Source: an uncultured Paracoccaceae bacterium (GTDB lineage: Bacteria > Pseudomonadota > Alphaproteobacteria > Rhodobacterales > Rhodobacteraceae). Taken from it: a DNA stretch of 64,000 bases. The translations under genes and the position numbers were made by a program. This document shows, in pieces, positions 18,047 through 28,370 of the stretch. The notes under the pieces were generated by a model, which ran no database searches, had not been told where the DNA came from, and saw nothing but the letters and a program-made list of their open reading frames with translations. Within the stretch, counting starts at the first letter, position 1; each line of letters starts with the position of its first letter. The stretch spans positions 372,001-436,000 of the forward strand of contig CANMDF010000003.1 of NCBI GenBank assembly GCA_947496605.1. Direction: 5' to 3'.

Positions 18047-19549
18047 TTAGCGAATGCGATTGCCGTTCACGTTTACCTGACCATTTGGAAGAATTTCGAC
18101 TGAGGTTTCCATCTGATCATCTCCGGTTGAACGGGCAAACATGCCAACCATCATGCGTGCACCCATGACGTCTTGCTCTGGCACAAGACCCATGGCAACC
18201 AGATTATCCAGCAAGCGGTTGAAACCGGTGATCTCAATCGACGCGGCGCCTTCTGGGCGCGGCATTGGCGCAAAGCTTTGCATATCACTGTTGTCGAAAG
18301 TAAAAGCGCCATCGCCTGTCAGCTTTGCACCGGCTGCATCTACATTCAGCGTATCAAGCGTCACTGATTCAAGCTCAAACGGCATTTCCGCACTGTTCAT
18401 CGCGTCCTGCTGGGCCGGATCAAACACATCAAAGAGAGCTTTAGCCTTGCCGCTGAGTGCCAATTGGATTGTCGCCGGGTCACGTGGCAGAACATTGCCA
18501 GCATCGAAAAGGTTCCAGATTGTATCGCTTATGTTGAGATCAATAAGATCAAAACCCAACGCGAAGTCAGAGGACTCACCGACAGCACCAGTCGGCATCT
18601 GGAAGTTGATCCCATATTGCGCGAGGCTCAGCTCAATCGGCAGAGGGAAGTCGCCCGAGAGAAAGTTCATGGCGATATCGTTGGTTTTTGACGCGTAACC
18701 AACTCTGCTGCTGTTCATCTCACCAGTTAAGTTGGAGGCACCCATGCTGATCGACCCTGAAGCCTGGTCACCGTCAGCGTTAACGTCAAAGACATAGTCC
18801 GCGCTATCGATGGTGTACCCACCAGCGACGGCAAAGCCATCATTGATCAACGTATCGGGGTCTTCGAAATTTGCGTCCAGTGGCACGGACATTGCAGCTT
18901 GGGTCGATAGGCCAACCATCTTGCCACCGCCTGTAACGTACTCGCCGTTTCCGCCGGGGATTTGGAAGTCGACGAGGACATCAACAGAGGCAATCGAACC
19001 TCCGTATGAAATATCACGCATATCAGCGACAACCGTTTGGTACGTCAGATCAACGTCGTTCATCGCAATTTCGGCATCGCCTGTATAAGTCACATCGCCA
19101 TCAACGACATCTTGGAACGCAATCTTATAGACGTCCGCAGTAATGTCATAATCCAGCGCATCTGCATCGCCACTCACGACCATTTCCATGTTCTGCTGGC
19201 TTACATTGACGGTAATGACGACACCATCATTGCCTGTGATCACGACAGGATAGCTATCGTCCATGGTCACACGCACAGAACCATCGGACTGTTCGTTGAA
19301 TGTAATGGCCGCAATCGATACTTCGGCTGTGACTTCGTCGTCAGCGGCACGCACACTGAGGTCACGCACTGTCAAAACGCCGCTCGAACTTTCTTCTGCG
19401 CCAATCGTAACATTCTCTTCACCATAAAGTGCCAACTGCGCTTTCCAGTCCTCCCAGACTTGCGCGGCAGTGACATCTGCGTTTGCGGCACTGCCCGCGA
19501 TCAACGCGGCGAGGCAAACTGCGCTGCGCATTCTAGTTGAATAGGTCAT
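18047..19549 (-). CDS. DUF2125 exported protein
   Basis: A 500-residue protein with a clear signal peptide (MRSAVCLAALIAGSAANA, cleavage near Ala24) and a long beta-rich body matching DUF2125, a family almost confined to alphaproteobacteria. The repeated strands of alternating hydrophobic and acidic residues (for example VTYTGDAEIAMNDVDLTY) resemble AsmA/lipid-transport-like beta-taco domains, but that relation is only a resemblance. AAAGGACCTCTT precedes the ATG. It is probably periplasmic or membrane associated; the function is unknown. It stands alone between pmbA and a divergent SDR gene. Confidence 0.85.
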   Translation of the reverse strand: MTYSTRMRSAVCLAALIAGSAANADVTAAQVWEDWKAQLALYGEENVTIGAEESSSGVLTVRDLSVRAADDEVTAEVSIAAITFNEQSDGSVRVTMDDSYPVVITGNDGVVITVNVSQQNMEMVVSGDADALDYDITADVYKIAFQDVVDGDVTYTGDAEIAMNDVDLTYQTVVADMRDISYGGSIASVDVLVDFQIPGGNGEYVTGGGKMVGLSTQAAMSVPLDANFEDPDTLINDGFAVAGGYTIDSADYVFDVNADGDQASGSISMGASNLTGEMNSSRVGYASKTNDIAMNFLSGDFPLPIELSLAQYGINFQMPTGAVGESSDFALGFDLIDLNISDTIWNLFDAGNVLPRDPATIQLALSGKAKALFDVFDPAQQDAMNSAEMPFELESVTLDTLNVDAAGAKLTGDGAFTFDNSDMQSFAPMPRPEGAASIEITGFNRLLDNLVAMGLVPEQDVMGARMMVGMFARSTGDDQMETSVEILPNGQVNVNGNRIR

Positions 19550-19668
19550 AAGAGGTCCTTTCGATATGTCTCTTTCAGATCGCGCCTTGGCTTCCTAATA
19601 TGGGCACAAAGGGCGTTACTATTGATTCAATAAGTAGCTATCCCAAGCATGATCTGAAAGGGACTGCC

Positions 19669-20427
19669 GTGAAAAACATCAATTTAGTCGGGAAAACCGT
19701 ACTTATTACCGGGGCCAGCCGCGGGATCGGAGAGGCCGCCGCCTATGCGTTTGCCGAAGCAGGTGCGAATGTAGCATTGATCGCCCGCAGCACTGATGAA
19801 ATCGCTGAAATTGCAGGAAAAATTGGCGGCAAGGCGTTGGCGATACCTTGCGACGTGTCCCGCTATTCCGAAGTGGCCTCGGCGGTCGAAGCGACGGCAA
19901 AAACTTTTGGTGGATTAGATATCTTGATCAACAACGCGGGTGTCGTTGATCCCATCGGTCACCTGCAAGATACCGATCCAGAGGCGTGGTCGCGTACAAT
20001 CGACATCAATGTCAAAGGGGTGATGCACGGACTGCACGCCACCATGCCGGGGATGATTGCCCAGGGTCATGGAACGATCATCAACATTTCGTCGGGCGCC
20101 GCCCATGGCCCTGTTGAGGGTTGGACGGCATATTGCAGCTCAAAGGCGGCGGTCTATATGCTGACGCGGGCCGCGGATCAGGAGTCTCGGGATAAGGGAC
20201 TGCGTATCATGGGGCTGTCCCCCGGTACGGTCGCCACACAGATGCAGCGTGAAATCAAAGCGTCTGGGATCAACCCGGTCAGCCAACTGGATTGGTCAGT
20301 TCATATTCCACCAGAGTGGCCGGCCCAGACACTTGTTTGGATGTGCACACCTCAGGCAGATGCCTATCTGGGCGATGACGTCAGCCTACGCGAAGACGAT
20401 ATCCGCAGACAGGTCGGCCTTATATGA
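19669..20427 (+). CDS. SDR family oxidoreductase
   Basis: A 252-residue classical SDR. The frame is open from 19600, but GTG at 19669 is preceded by AAAGGGA at a proper distance and gives the usual SDR N-terminus. TGASRGIGEAAA binds the cofactor, NNAG is at about residue 85, and catalytic Ser and YCSSK follow. The C-terminus (ADAYLGDDVSLREDDIRRQVGL) is typical of a branch found beside crotonases. Its stop overlaps the next start by four bases (ATGA), so it is co-translated with the enoyl-CoA hydratase-like gene; a beta-oxidation-like or acid-degrading pair is inferred. Confidence 0.9.
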   Translation: MKNINLVGKTVLITGASRGIGEAAAYAFAEAGANVALIARSTDEIAEIAGKIGGKALAIPCDVSRYSEVASAVEATAKTFGGLDILINNAGVVDPIGHLQDTDPEAWSRTIDINVKGVMHGLHATMPGMIAQGHGTIINISSGAAHGPVEGWTAYCSSKAAVYMLTRAADQESRDKGLRIMGLSPGTVATQMQREIKASGINPVSQLDWSVHIPPEWPAQTLVWMCTPQADAYLGDDVSLREDDIRRQVGLI

Positions 20428-21032
20428 TCCGCTGTAATAAGGATGGCGATGTTTGGATCGTCACAATAGACCGTCCGGAAAAGGCAGGTGCGCTTACCCG
20501 TGAAATGCTGACCGAATTGGCCGATATTGCCGAAACCGCGCAGGCAGCCAAGCTCTTTATCCTAACGGGAACCGGTGGTGTTTTTAGTGCAGGTGCCGAT
20601 CTTGATGCGGCCCGCGCCGGACTAGCCACGGACCCCGTCTGGGAACGGTTGTCGCAAGCGATTGCAGCTTTGCCCGGCCTAAGCATTGCAGCGCTAAATG
20701 GAACCGTCGCAGGCGGTGCATTCGGTATGGTGTTGGCCTGTGATTTGCGGATTGCAGTGGCCAAAGCCAAATTTTTCTATCCTGTGATGAAGCTGGGGTT
20801 CTTGCCGCAACCATCAGACCCGGGGCGTTTAGTGGCTTTGGTAGGACCTGCTAGAGCAAAGTTAATCTTGATGGCCGGTCAAAAAATACACTCCGAACAG
20901 GCCATGAATTGGGGCTTACTTGATCAGATTGTTGATCCTGATGACCTTCTTGAGACGGCACATGCTCTTGGCGCTGATGTGCTTTCGGCAACACCCGCGC
21001 ACATCAACGGGATCAAGCGATTAACTACATAG
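20424..21032 (+). CDS. Short enoyl-CoA hydratase/isomerase family protein
   Basis: A 202-residue crotonase-fold protein. The oxyanion-hole regions are present: FSAGADLDAAR and the LNGTVAGGAFGMVLACDLRIA helix. It is about 55 residues shorter than the typical 260, lacking much of the C-terminal helical part that usually builds the trimer. The catalytic glutamates of true hydratases are not at their usual positions (MKLGFLPQPSDPGRL replaces E-x-x-x-G-x-x-P). It is coupled to the upstream SDR. The acyl-CoA substrate and even hydratase activity are uncertain. Confidence 0.82.
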   Translation: MIRCNKDGDVWIVTIDRPEKAGALTREMLTELADIAETAQAAKLFILTGTGGVFSAGADLDAARAGLATDPVWERLSQAIAALPGLSIAALNGTVAGGAFGMVLACDLRIAVAKAKFFYPVMKLGFLPQPSDPGRLVALVGPARAKLILMAGQKIHSEQAMNWGLLDQIVDPDDLLETAHALGADVLSATPAHINGIKRLTT

Positions 21033-21090
21033 ACTTGAGTCTTTCGCTCGTCCACGGCAGAAGCAATACATCGGCACAGGGGACGCCACG

Positions 21091-22398
21091 ATGGAACCAA
21101 CAACATTGATGGATCAGGCGCGCGACGCTTTTGATCAGGCTATTCAGCTGGCTCAGGGGTGGCTGCTTTCACCTGCGGCTTGGTCCCAATTCGGATTGTT
21201 GATCGGCGCGTATCTATTGGCACGTCTGACCAATCGGCTTTTGGAACCACGTATCGCCAAGTTGCTGACGCCGGATACAGCCAATCAATCCGTCTTGGCA
21301 AAAGCGCGACGTTTCGTTCTGATCTTCCTCCCGCTGCTGTTGCCGCTATTGGCCTATGGATTTACCGCTATTGGCGAACAAGTCACGCGGTCTCTTTTTG
21401 GATCGGGTGCGGTTATTGCCTTTGGCAAACGCGTCTTTCTATTCCTGGCAGCACGGGCGCTGGCAAAACACATCATCACAGACCCATTCCTGCGGATGCT
21501 TGCCAAATATGTGCTGGTACCAGTCGCAGCACTGTATGCGGTTGGTTTCCTCGATCAGGTCATTGCTGCCCTTGATGCCGCCCAGGTCAATTTAGGCAAC
21601 ATCAGCTTTTCCGCCCTCGCGATCGTGCGCGGCGTGGTTGCGGGTAGTTTGCTGTTCTGGTTGGGGCAGTGGTCCAATTCGCAGTCGTCCACCTATATCG
21701 AACAACAGCCTTTGCGCCCTGCCATCAGGCAACTCGCGATCAAGGCGTCCGAGTTCGCAATCTTTGGCGTCGCCTTCCTGATGCTGATGAACATCATGGG
21801 CATTAGCCTCAGTTCACTTGCGATTATCGGTGGTGCAGTTGGTGTTGGTCTTGGTTTTGGCCTGCAAAAAATCGCCTCGAACTTTATTTCAGGCGTGATC
21901 CTTATGTTAGAGGGTCAAGCGACAGTCGGTGACTATGTCGAACTGGATGGGGGTGAAGCTGGCACGATCATCAAGATGACGGCCCGCGCCACGATCCTTG
22001 AAACATACGACGGCCGCTGGATTGTTGTCCCTAACGAAGACTTCATTACGACAAGGGTCGTCAACTACTCTGACTCTGGGTCTGCCAACCGGTTAGAAGT
22101 CAACTTCTCGGTCAGCTATGACACGGACATCAACAAGATTCCCGCGATCATCGAAGCTGCGGTTTCAAAGCACCCCTGCGTACTGCAAGAGCCCGAAAAG
22201 CCTGACTGTGAATTGCGCGGCTTTGGTGACAGCGGTGTTGATTTTTGTATCGAATTTTGGGTCGAGGGTATTGATGACGGCAAGAACAGATATGCATCTG
22301 ATGTGTTGTTCTTGATCTGGAACGCGCTGAAAGAGAACGACATCGAAATCCCCTATCCGCACCGTGTTGTCGAATTCAAAGGCCCAATGCCCACGTGA
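21091..22398 (+). CDS. MscS-family mechanosensitive ion channel
   Basis: A 435-residue membrane protein with about five or six helices before the pore. The pore-lining helix and following beta domain are plain: IIGGAVGVGLGFGLQKIASNFISGVILMLEG at about residues 246-276, then the VGDYVELDGGEAGTIIKM and RWIVVPNEDFITTRVVNYS strands of the MscS middle domain. It should release solutes on osmotic downshock. GGGGACGCCACG precedes the ATG. It overlaps the following flavoprotein gene by four bases, so the two are coupled, without an obvious functional link. Confidence 0.93.
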   Translation: MEPTTLMDQARDAFDQAIQLAQGWLLSPAAWSQFGLLIGAYLLARLTNRLLEPRIAKLLTPDTANQSVLAKARRFVLIFLPLLLPLLAYGFTAIGEQVTRSLFGSGAVIAFGKRVFLFLAARALAKHIITDPFLRMLAKYVLVPVAALYAVGFLDQVIAALDAAQVNLGNISFSALAIVRGVVAGSLLFWLGQWSNSQSSTYIEQQPLRPAIRQLAIKASEFAIFGVAFLMLMNIMGISLSSLAIIGGAVGVGLGFGLQKIASNFISGVILMLEGQATVGDYVELDGGEAGTIIKMTARATILETYDGRWIVVPNEDFITTRVVNYSDSGSANRLEVNFSVSYDTDINKIPAIIEAAVSKHPCVLQEPEKPDCELRGFGDSGVDFCIEFWVEGIDDGKNRYASDVLFLIWNALKENDIEIPYPHRVVEFKGPMPT

Positions 22399-23561
22399 CA
22401 GATGCCGTTGTCATTGGGGCAGGTCCAGCAGGCTTGATGGCCGCAGAAGAGCTGGCCAAAGCTGGTGCGTCGGTCACGGTGGCAGAGGCGATGCCATCTG
22501 TCGGGCGCAAGTTCTTGATGGCTGGAAAGTCAGGGCTGAACATCACAAAAGCGGAACCGAGTGCCGCCTTTCGTGCGTCCTATGGCGACCATATACCAAC
22601 GGCTCTTTCCTCAGCACTCGCAGAGTTTGGGCCAGCTGAAGTCGTCACATGGGCAGAAGGATTGGGACAAACACTCTTTACCGGATCGACCGGGCGTGTT
22701 TTCCCAACGGTGATGAAGGCCTCTCCTTTGTTGCGCGCATGGTTGATCCGACTAGAGAAACTCGGCGTCAAAATCGCAACGCGATGGCGCTGGAATGGAT
22801 GGCAAAACGATGGCTTGATTTTTGAAACGCCAGATGGTGTCGAAACCCTGTCGCCCAAAGCCACAATATTGGCCATGGGCGGTGCAAGTTGGGCACGGCT
22901 TGGCGCTAACGGCAAATGGGTGGAACATTTAGATAAGGACGTTGTGCCTTTCCTGCCCGCCAACATGGGTTTCGCTGTGGCATGGACGGACTTCATGACC
23001 CCCCATCTGGGCACTCCGATGAAAGCAGTCGGGTTGATGGCGGGAGATCAAACATCGCGCGGGGAATTCATCATCACGCGAAAAGGCATTGAGGGCGGTG
23101 GTGTCTATATGGTCTCACAAGCGATGCGCGACGGAGCACCGCTCTTTGTGGATTTGTTACCTGATTGGCCAATCGCAAAAATTCGGACGGCATTGGCCCG
23201 GCCCCGTGGAAAGACGAGCCTTTCAAATCACTTGCGGAAAACCCTAAAGCTCTCTCCGGCGCAGATCGCTCTTTTGTCCGAATTCGGGCGTCCATTTCCA
23301 GACGACTTAGCCAAGTCGGTCAAGGCGCTGCCGATCAAACACACAGGGCCACTTCCGATCGACGAGGCAATTTCCACAGCAGGCGGCGTGCGGTTTGATG
23401 CGTTGACGGACACGTTAATGCTGCAAAGCCATGAAGGTGTCTTTTGTGCGGGCGAGATGCTAGATTGGGAAGCGCCAACAGGCGGGTATTTAATCACCGG
23501 ATGTTTGGCAACGGGTCGGTTGGCTGGCAAATCAGCTGCCGCATATTTGGGCGACGCGTAA
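22395..23561 (+). CDS. BaiN/HI0933-like FAD-dependent flavoprotein (TIGR03862 type)
   Basis: A 388-residue NAD(P)/FAD-dependent oxidoreductase. It starts with GTG overlapping the channel gene stop, and immediately shows VIGAGPAGLMAAEELA and the KFLMAGKSGLNITK segment that marks the HI0933/BaiN family. Near the end are GGVRFDALTDTLMLQS and the GEMLDWEAPTGGYLITGCLATG FAD-closing motif. The physiological substrate of these proteins is generally unknown; one member (BaiN) reduces bile-acid intermediates, which would not apply here. It should be a cytoplasmic flavoprotein. Confidence 0.9.
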   Translation: MTDAVVIGAGPAGLMAAEELAKAGASVTVAEAMPSVGRKFLMAGKSGLNITKAEPSAAFRASYGDHIPTALSSALAEFGPAEVVTWAEGLGQTLFTGSTGRVFPTVMKASPLLRAWLIRLEKLGVKIATRWRWNGWQNDGLIFETPDGVETLSPKATILAMGGASWARLGANGKWVEHLDKDVVPFLPANMGFAVAWTDFMTPHLGTPMKAVGLMAGDQTSRGEFIITRKGIEGGGVYMVSQAMRDGAPLFVDLLPDWPIAKIRTALARPRGKTSLSNHLRKTLKLSPAQIALLSEFGRPFPDDLAKSVKALPIKHTGPLPIDEAISTAGGVRFDALTDTLMLQSHEGVFCAGEMLDWEAPTGGYLITGCLATGRLAGKSAAAYLGDA

Positions 23562-23888
23562 CCCTTGCCTCAACGCGAAATGAACAGCACTGTTGCATGA
23601 TTGCATCTATGGATGAGAAACAGGCAGCAATCAAATTGTGTTACCATATCGTAAGAGTCGAATATTACTGACAATCGCTTACGCTAAGCTATTAATACTA
23701 TTGCATTAAAATCAGTTCGATGCCTTTGAGAATAGGGTTTTAATGGGCGACTTTGCCTTTTTTGGACTGCAAGGGTGATTTTCGACGGAAATTTCACCTA
23801 GGATTCCCTGCAAAACCCTGATTCAATGCAACTATGTGGATAGGTCACGCTTTGGCCGTCCCACCCCGTGCATGAATGGAGTATCAAT
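23562..23888 (+). other. Intergenic region upstream of a small exported-protein gene
   Basis: An AT-richer stretch of 327 bases between the flavoprotein stop and the small exported-protein start, with no credible gene on either strand. It contains an imperfect inverted repeat at about 23773-23798 (GGTGATTTTC and GAAATTTCACC arms). The promoter of the next gene must lie here; I cannot assign its elements with confidence. Confidence 0.5.
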
Positions 23889-24101
23889 ATGCGCCTTACA
23901 ACAACACTCGCCGCTGCAGCAGCACTCGCAGTTTCCGGCGTTGCCGCCACAGCTGGCGGCATGGCCGAGCCAGTAATGGACAAGCCAGTCGTCATGGCTG
24001 ACCCAGTTCCAGCACCTGCAGCATCTTCTGTAAGCCCAACATACATCGTAGTTGGTGTTCTTGCGGCACTTTTGATCGCAGCAGCTGTTGCTGAAGACTA
24101 A
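23889..24101 (+). CDS. Small exported protein with C-terminal membrane helix
   Basis: A 70-residue protein of unknown function. The first 28 residues form a clean signal peptide (RLTTTLAAAAALAVSGVAATAGG). A short proline- and valine-rich linker follows, then a single hydrophobic helix (YIVVGVLAALLIAAAVA) ending in ED. The ATG at 23889 follows ATGGAGTATCAAT; I prefer it to the upstream in-frame ATG at 23868. A strong terminator right after the stop indicates a single-gene, probably well expressed transcript. Similar tiny signal-plus-helix proteins are frequent in Rhodobacterales, with no known role. Confidence 0.75.
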   Translation: MRLTTTLAAAAALAVSGVAATAGGMAEPVMDKPVVMADPVPAPAASSVSPTYIVVGVLAALLIAAAVAED

Positions 24102-24128
24102 GAATTAGGATCTTTTGATCTTAGTTTG

Positions 24129-24156
24129 AAAGGCAGGCCTTTGGCCTGCCTTTTTT
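24129..24156 (+). terminator. Rho-independent terminator after the small exported gene
   Basis: An 11-bp stem (AAAGGCAGGCC / GGCCTGCCTTT) with a TTT loop, followed by a run of T on the plus strand. It also faces the convergent holA gene, whose minus-strand exit is A/T-rich, so it may act on both. Confidence 0.88.
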
Positions 24157-24161
24157 CGTTT

Positions 24162-25184
24162 CTAGCGCCGCGCCATCATTGCAAGGCGTATCAATGTGCG
24201 TTCCATCAGCGCGTTTTGTGGCGCCGTATTCGCCGACCGCAGCTGTAGATCCACATCAGTCAAAGCCGTCAGCGCCTTTTCCAAACGGTCGCGCCCCCAA
24301 TGGCTGGCTTGACGCACGACCTTGTCGCGACGTGGACCAAAGACTGGCGGTCTCAGCCGGCCGGCACCCGCCGACGGCCCACCCGGATCAGAGGCCACGA
24401 CATGCAACCTGCGGAAATGGCGCATCGCACCAATGCATAATGTCACAGGAGCCACCCCTTGCGCGTATAGATTTCGCAGCAAGGGTCCAAGCCGATCTGC
24501 TTGACCTGTTGCAACCACTTCAAGCACATCATCTACATCGACTTCGGCTGATTGCGGCGCATTCGCTGTGATGTCTTCAATGCTGAGGGGCGCATCATCA
24601 CCACGTTTGTAGAGGCTGACTTTCTCAATCGTTTGGCGAAAATCGCCCGGCTCAAGGCTTGCAGCAAGCGACATCAAACTGTCCATTACATCCCGCTCGG
24701 GTTGTGGGATATCGGCATCTCGCAACGCCTGCTCGACATCCGCGATGCTCAGCGGATCATCATAGAGCCCAATGGCGACTGCATTTCGGTGTCCTTCAAC
24801 GACCTTGCGCAAAGCCGACTTTGCCGTCAGTTGCCCGGCTGTAATCAAGACTTGCGCATCACCTTCTTGCCAATCACCAAGTGCCGCTGCGATGACTTTG
24901 GAGAGCCCGTCGGTTGCATCTTCGACAAATGCGACGCGGTGTCCGGGGAAGAAGCCTTGCGCCTTGATAGCGTCGTCCAACAATGCAGGATCTTTGCGTA
25001 GATCAGCAGCGTTGATCCGGGTCAGTCGCATCTCTTCTTCGCCTTGCGGTCCAACGAGCGCAGCAATCGCCTGTTGCCTCTTGTCAGCAACGCGCATCGG
25101 ATCAGCCCCGAAAATCAACAACGCAGTGTGGGTCGGATCAGGCTTTTGAAAGTAGCTATTCGCCGCCGCACCCGTTAGTTTCAT
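24162..25184 (-). CDS. holA: DNA polymerase III delta subunit HolA
   Basis: A 340-residue clamp-loader delta subunit. It shows the alphaproteobacterial family N-terminus (ALLIFGADPMRVADKRQQAI) and the C-terminal LIRLAMMARR helix; the central domain resembles the AAA+ fold but has no Walker motifs, as expected for delta. It opens the beta clamp during replication. It overlaps lptE by four bases and follows leuS-lptE, the usual order leuS-lptE-holA in alphaproteobacteria and others. Confidence 0.93.
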   Translation of the reverse strand: MKLTGAAANSYFQKPDPTHTALLIFGADPMRVADKRQQAIAALVGPQGEEEMRLTRINAADLRKDPALLDDAIKAQGFFPGHRVAFVEDATDGLSKVIAAALGDWQEGDAQVLITAGQLTAKSALRKVVEGHRNAVAIGLYDDPLSIADVEQALRDADIPQPERDVMDSLMSLAASLEPGDFRQTIEKVSLYKRGDDAPLSIEDITANAPQSAEVDVDDVLEVVATGQADRLGPLLRNLYAQGVAPVTLCIGAMRHFRRLHVVASDPGGPSAGAGRLRPPVFGPRRDKVVRQASHWGRDRLEKALTALTDVDLQLRSANTAPQNALMERTLIRLAMMARR

Positions 25185-25666
25185 TGGACCTGCTCGGACG
25201 TCAGAACCAGCACCCGGCTGACAATCATATCTGCAAGGATGATCGAAAGACGTGCTTCTGCATCATCTTGGGTTGCTTGTGTCGCTACTGTCGACGCTGT
25301 TGCGGAATAACTGGTAAAGGCTTCGACCCTTCCGGCATCGATCTGGGCGCCATCTGCCAAAGCCACCAAAGACCATGTGGCCGACCCCACAATGTTAAAG
25401 CGAGAGGTATCGCCATCCTGTGCGACAGCCGCGGCCCTTTCACTGGACCGCAATGTCGTCTTCAGAACGTATTGCGGTGCTGTACTGCGACCCAACCGGT
25501 CCTCAAGCCGCTCACGCAAACGAAACCCTGCAACGGTCTCGCTTGTTTGAAAGGACACCTGATCGCGCAACCCGTTGTCTCCGCCATAGATCGGTGCAAA
25601 GCCGCAGCCTGCGAGCCCCAAGAGGCTAACAAGCACGGTCCGGCGAAGAATTGGGTTAGATGACAA
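25181..25666 (-). CDS. lptE: LPS-assembly lipoprotein LptE
   Basis: A 161-residue outer-membrane lipoprotein. The lipobox LLGLAGC places the lipidated Cys at residue 22, followed by GFAPIYGG, the conserved start of LptE proteins. The rest is short strands and one helix ([12 protein letters not shown]). LptE plugs the LptD barrel and takes part in inserting lipopolysaccharide. It overlaps leuS by 11 bases and holA by four; the leuS-lptE-holA order supports the call despite low sequence conservation. Confidence 0.9.
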   Translation of the reverse strand: MSSNPILRRTVLVSLLGLAGCGFAPIYGGDNGLRDQVSFQTSETVAGFRLRERLEDRLGRSTAPQYVLKTTLRSSERAAAVAQDGDTSRFNIVGSATWSLVALADGAQIDAGRVEAFTSYSATASTVATQATQDDAEARLSIILADMIVSRVLVLTSEQVQ

Positions 25667-28199
25667 TGTTCACGATCCTGCCTGGGACAACGATCAGTTT
25701 CTTCGGTGCGCCGCCATTAAGGGCAGTCTGTACGACCTCAAGCGCCAAAGCAATTTCTTCAACGGACTCTTTGGATGCGTCCGCAGCCACCTGAATTTCT
25801 GCACGGCGCTTGCCGTTGATCTGGATCGGCATTGTCACCGTGTCTTCAACCAGCATCGCCTCATCCGCAATCGGCCATGCAGCGTTGGCGATTAGGCCCT
25901 CACCGCACAGCATCGACCAGATTTCCTCAGACAAATGCGGGGTCATGGGGGACATCAGCTGGGCCAATACCTTGGCCGCTTCGCGTTTGGCCGTACCACC
26001 AGCTTTGGATTTCGCTAGTACATTGGTAAACGCATAAAGCTTCGCAATCGCGGCGTTAAATCCGAAGGATTCAACGCCCATCGTGATGTCATGGATCGCC
26101 TTATGCATGGCACGCAGCAAATCATCATCGCCTGTGCCGGCAGAACCATCCATCGCAGCAATATCTGTCGCCACGCGGTGCACGCGGTTCAGGTGTTTAT
26201 ACGTGGCTTCTGCACCTGATGCCGTCCATTCAACATCGCGCTCGGGCGGGCTATCGGACAGTACGAACCAGCGTGCTGTGTCAGCGCCGTATTTGGCCAG
26301 AATATCATCAGGGTCGACGACGTTCTTTTTGGATTTGGACATCTTGGCAGAGGGCACGATGTCGACCTCGGTCCCATCTGCCAATTTTCCGTCGGTCACG
26401 TCTTCTGGCAGGTGATAAACCGGACGACCCTTGTCATCCATCGTCTGATAAATCTCATGCGTCACCATGCCTTGCGTGAACAGCGCGTTGAAAGGCTCCG
26501 CGGCACTTTCCGGCAGGTGCCCAGTCATGTTCATCGCGCGTGCAAAAAAACGGCTGTAGAGCAGGTGCAAAATCGCATGTTCAATCCCGCCGATATACTG
26601 GTCGACGTTCATCCAATAGGCGGCGTCTTCCATATTCGTCGGTTTATCGGCATGGGGTGCCGTGAAGCGTGCAAAATACCATGAGGAATCCACAAAAGTA
26701 TCCATCGTATCGGTCTCGCGTTGCGCAGACTTTCCACAGGATGGGCAAGCACAATCACGCCATGTCGGGTGGCGGTCCAGCGGGTTGCCGGGCACGTCGA
26801 AACTGACGTCATAGGGCAGCTCAATAGGCAGGTTTTCGGTCTTCTCAGGCACCACGCCACAGTCTTCACAATGCACAACCGGGATCGGACAACCCCAATA
26901 ACGCTGGCGGCTCAGGCCCCAGTCACGCAAACGAAATTTAGTAACGCCTGCGCCGATGCCATTGGCTTCGCAAAACGCAATTGCGGTCGCAATACCATCG
27001 TCCCCGGTCTGTTCCGTCTCGCCCGCAAAGCCGCGCACGTAGATCACAGGTTCGGATTTGGGTGGCACATAAGCGTCGCCACCATCCTCAGGCATGGTGA
27101 TGTCTTCGTCTTTGACGGGGGTATAGGTGCTAATGACAGGCAGGTCATATTTCCGTGCGAAATCCAGATCGCGTTGGTCATGAGCAGGACACCCAAAGAT
27201 CGCACCGGTGCCGTAGTCCATCAAAATGAAGTTCGCGATATAGACAGGCAGATCGGGATGCCCTTCCAAGGGGTGCTTGACGCGCAGACCGGTATCGTGA
27301 CCCAGCTTATCAGCCTTCTCAATCGCCTCTGCTGTCGTGCCACCCTTGCGGCATTCAGCGCAAAAAGCGGCAACGGTTTCGTCCTTCGCCTCCAGCTCTT
27401 TCGCCAGCGGATGATCGGGGGAAATGCCCACAAAGGACGCGCCTAGCAAGGTATCAGGACGGGTCGTATAGACCTCAATCTCGCCGCCATCGGTGCGCTC
27501 AAAGGCAAATTGCAAACCACGCGACTTGCCGATCCAGTTCGCCTGCATCAGCTTTACCTTGGCGGGCCAGTCATCCAGACCGTCAATGGCAGTCAGCAAT
27601 TCTTCGGAATAGTCGCTGATCTTAAAGAACCACTGCACCAGTTCGCGCCGCTCAACCTCGGCACCCGAACGCCAGCCTTTGCCATCGATCACCTGCTCAT
27701 TGGCCAGTACGGTCATATCGACCGGGTCCCAATTGACCACAGCTTTCTTGCGGTAAATCAACCCCTTAGACAGGAAATCGATGAACAGGGCCTGTTGCTG
27801 ACCATAGTATTCAGGATCACAGGTCGCAAATTCACGCGACCAATCAATCGACAAGCCGAGTGGTTTCATCTGCGCCTTCATGTCGGCGATGTTGTTGTAG
27901 GTCCAATCTTTGGGGTGGCCACCCGATGCCATCGCTGCATTTTCAGCAGGCATACCGAAAGCATCCCACCCCATCGGATGCAGAATGTTGTGCCCAGTAG
28001 CCAACTTATAACGCGCGATCACATCGCCCATAGTGTAGTTGCGCACGTGACCCATGTGGATCCGGCCAGACGGATAAGGGAACATCTCAAGCACATAATA
28101 CTTGGGCTTATCGGCACTGCGTTCAGCCTGAAAGGTCTGTGCGCTGGCCCATGTATCCTGCCATTTCGCCTCGATCTCGGCGGGAGAGTAAGTTGTCAT
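25656..28199 (-). CDS. leuS: Leucyl-tRNA synthetase
   Basis: An 847-residue class I aminoacyl-tRNA synthetase. The HIGH-type motif is [15 protein letters not shown] at about residues 42-56, the KMSKS loop is [13 protein letters not shown] near residue 620, and the CP1 editing domain with its threonine-rich strand ([15 protein letters not shown]) lies in between. A zinc-type knuckle CEDCG ... CPSCG is also visible near residues 440-480. Length and domain order are normal. It heads the leuS-lptE-holA operon. Confidence 0.98.
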   Translation of the reverse strand: MTTYSPAEIEAKWQDTWASAQTFQAERSADKPKYYVLEMFPYPSGRIHMGHVRNYTMGDVIARYKLATGHNILHPMGWDAFGMPAENAAMASGGHPKDWTYNNIADMKAQMKPLGLSIDWSREFATCDPEYYGQQQALFIDFLSKGLIYRKKAVVNWDPVDMTVLANEQVIDGKGWRSGAEVERRELVQWFFKISDYSEELLTAIDGLDDWPAKVKLMQANWIGKSRGLQFAFERTDGGEIEVYTTRPDTLLGASFVGISPDHPLAKELEAKDETVAAFCAECRKGGTTAEAIEKADKLGHDTGLRVKHPLEGHPDLPVYIANFILMDYGTGAIFGCPAHDQRDLDFARKYDLPVISTYTPVKDEDITMPEDGGDAYVPPKSEPVIYVRGFAGETEQTGDDGIATAIAFCEANGIGAGVTKFRLRDWGLSRQRYWGCPIPVVHCEDCGVVPEKTENLPIELPYDVSFDVPGNPLDRHPTWRDCACPSCGKSAQRETDTMDTFVDSSWYFARFTAPHADKPTNMEDAAYWMNVDQYIGGIEHAILHLLYSRFFARAMNMTGHLPESAAEPFNALFTQGMVTHEIYQTMDDKGRPVYHLPEDVTDGKLADGTEVDIVPSAKMSKSKKNVVDPDDILAKYGADTARWFVLSDSPPERDVEWTASGAEATYKHLNRVHRVATDIAAMDGSAGTGDDDLLRAMHKAIHDITMGVESFGFNAAIAKLYAFTNVLAKSKAGGTAKREAAKVLAQLMSPMTPHLSEEIWSMLCGEGLIANAAWPIADEAMLVEDTVTMPIQINGKRRAEIQVAADASKESVEEIALALEVVQTALNGGAPKKLIVVPGRIVNIVI

Positions 28200-28322
28200 C
28201 TGTCGGGTCTTTCAAAAATGCGAAACGCCGGGCTATGGGCCCGGCGGTATTCATAATGGGGCTTTGGACCAATGGCTATAGGGCACCGCCCGCAATCAGA
28301 GAACCTGTGCCGACAAAAAGAA

Positions 28323-28346
28323 AGAGCGGCCCCGAAGGACCGCTCT
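28323..28346 (-). terminator. Terminator of the porin gene
   Basis: A GC-rich stem (AGAGCGG / CCGCTCT with an inner CC-GG extension) just downstream of the porin stop on the minus strand, followed there by CTTTCTTTTTG. Confidence 0.75.
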
Positions 28347-28370
28347 GACTATAGGATCGTGCTGTTTCGC

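Noticed and set aside
26721..27446. 241-codon frame antisense to leuS
   Set aside because: A shadow of leuS; leuS motifs are intact on the opposite strand.
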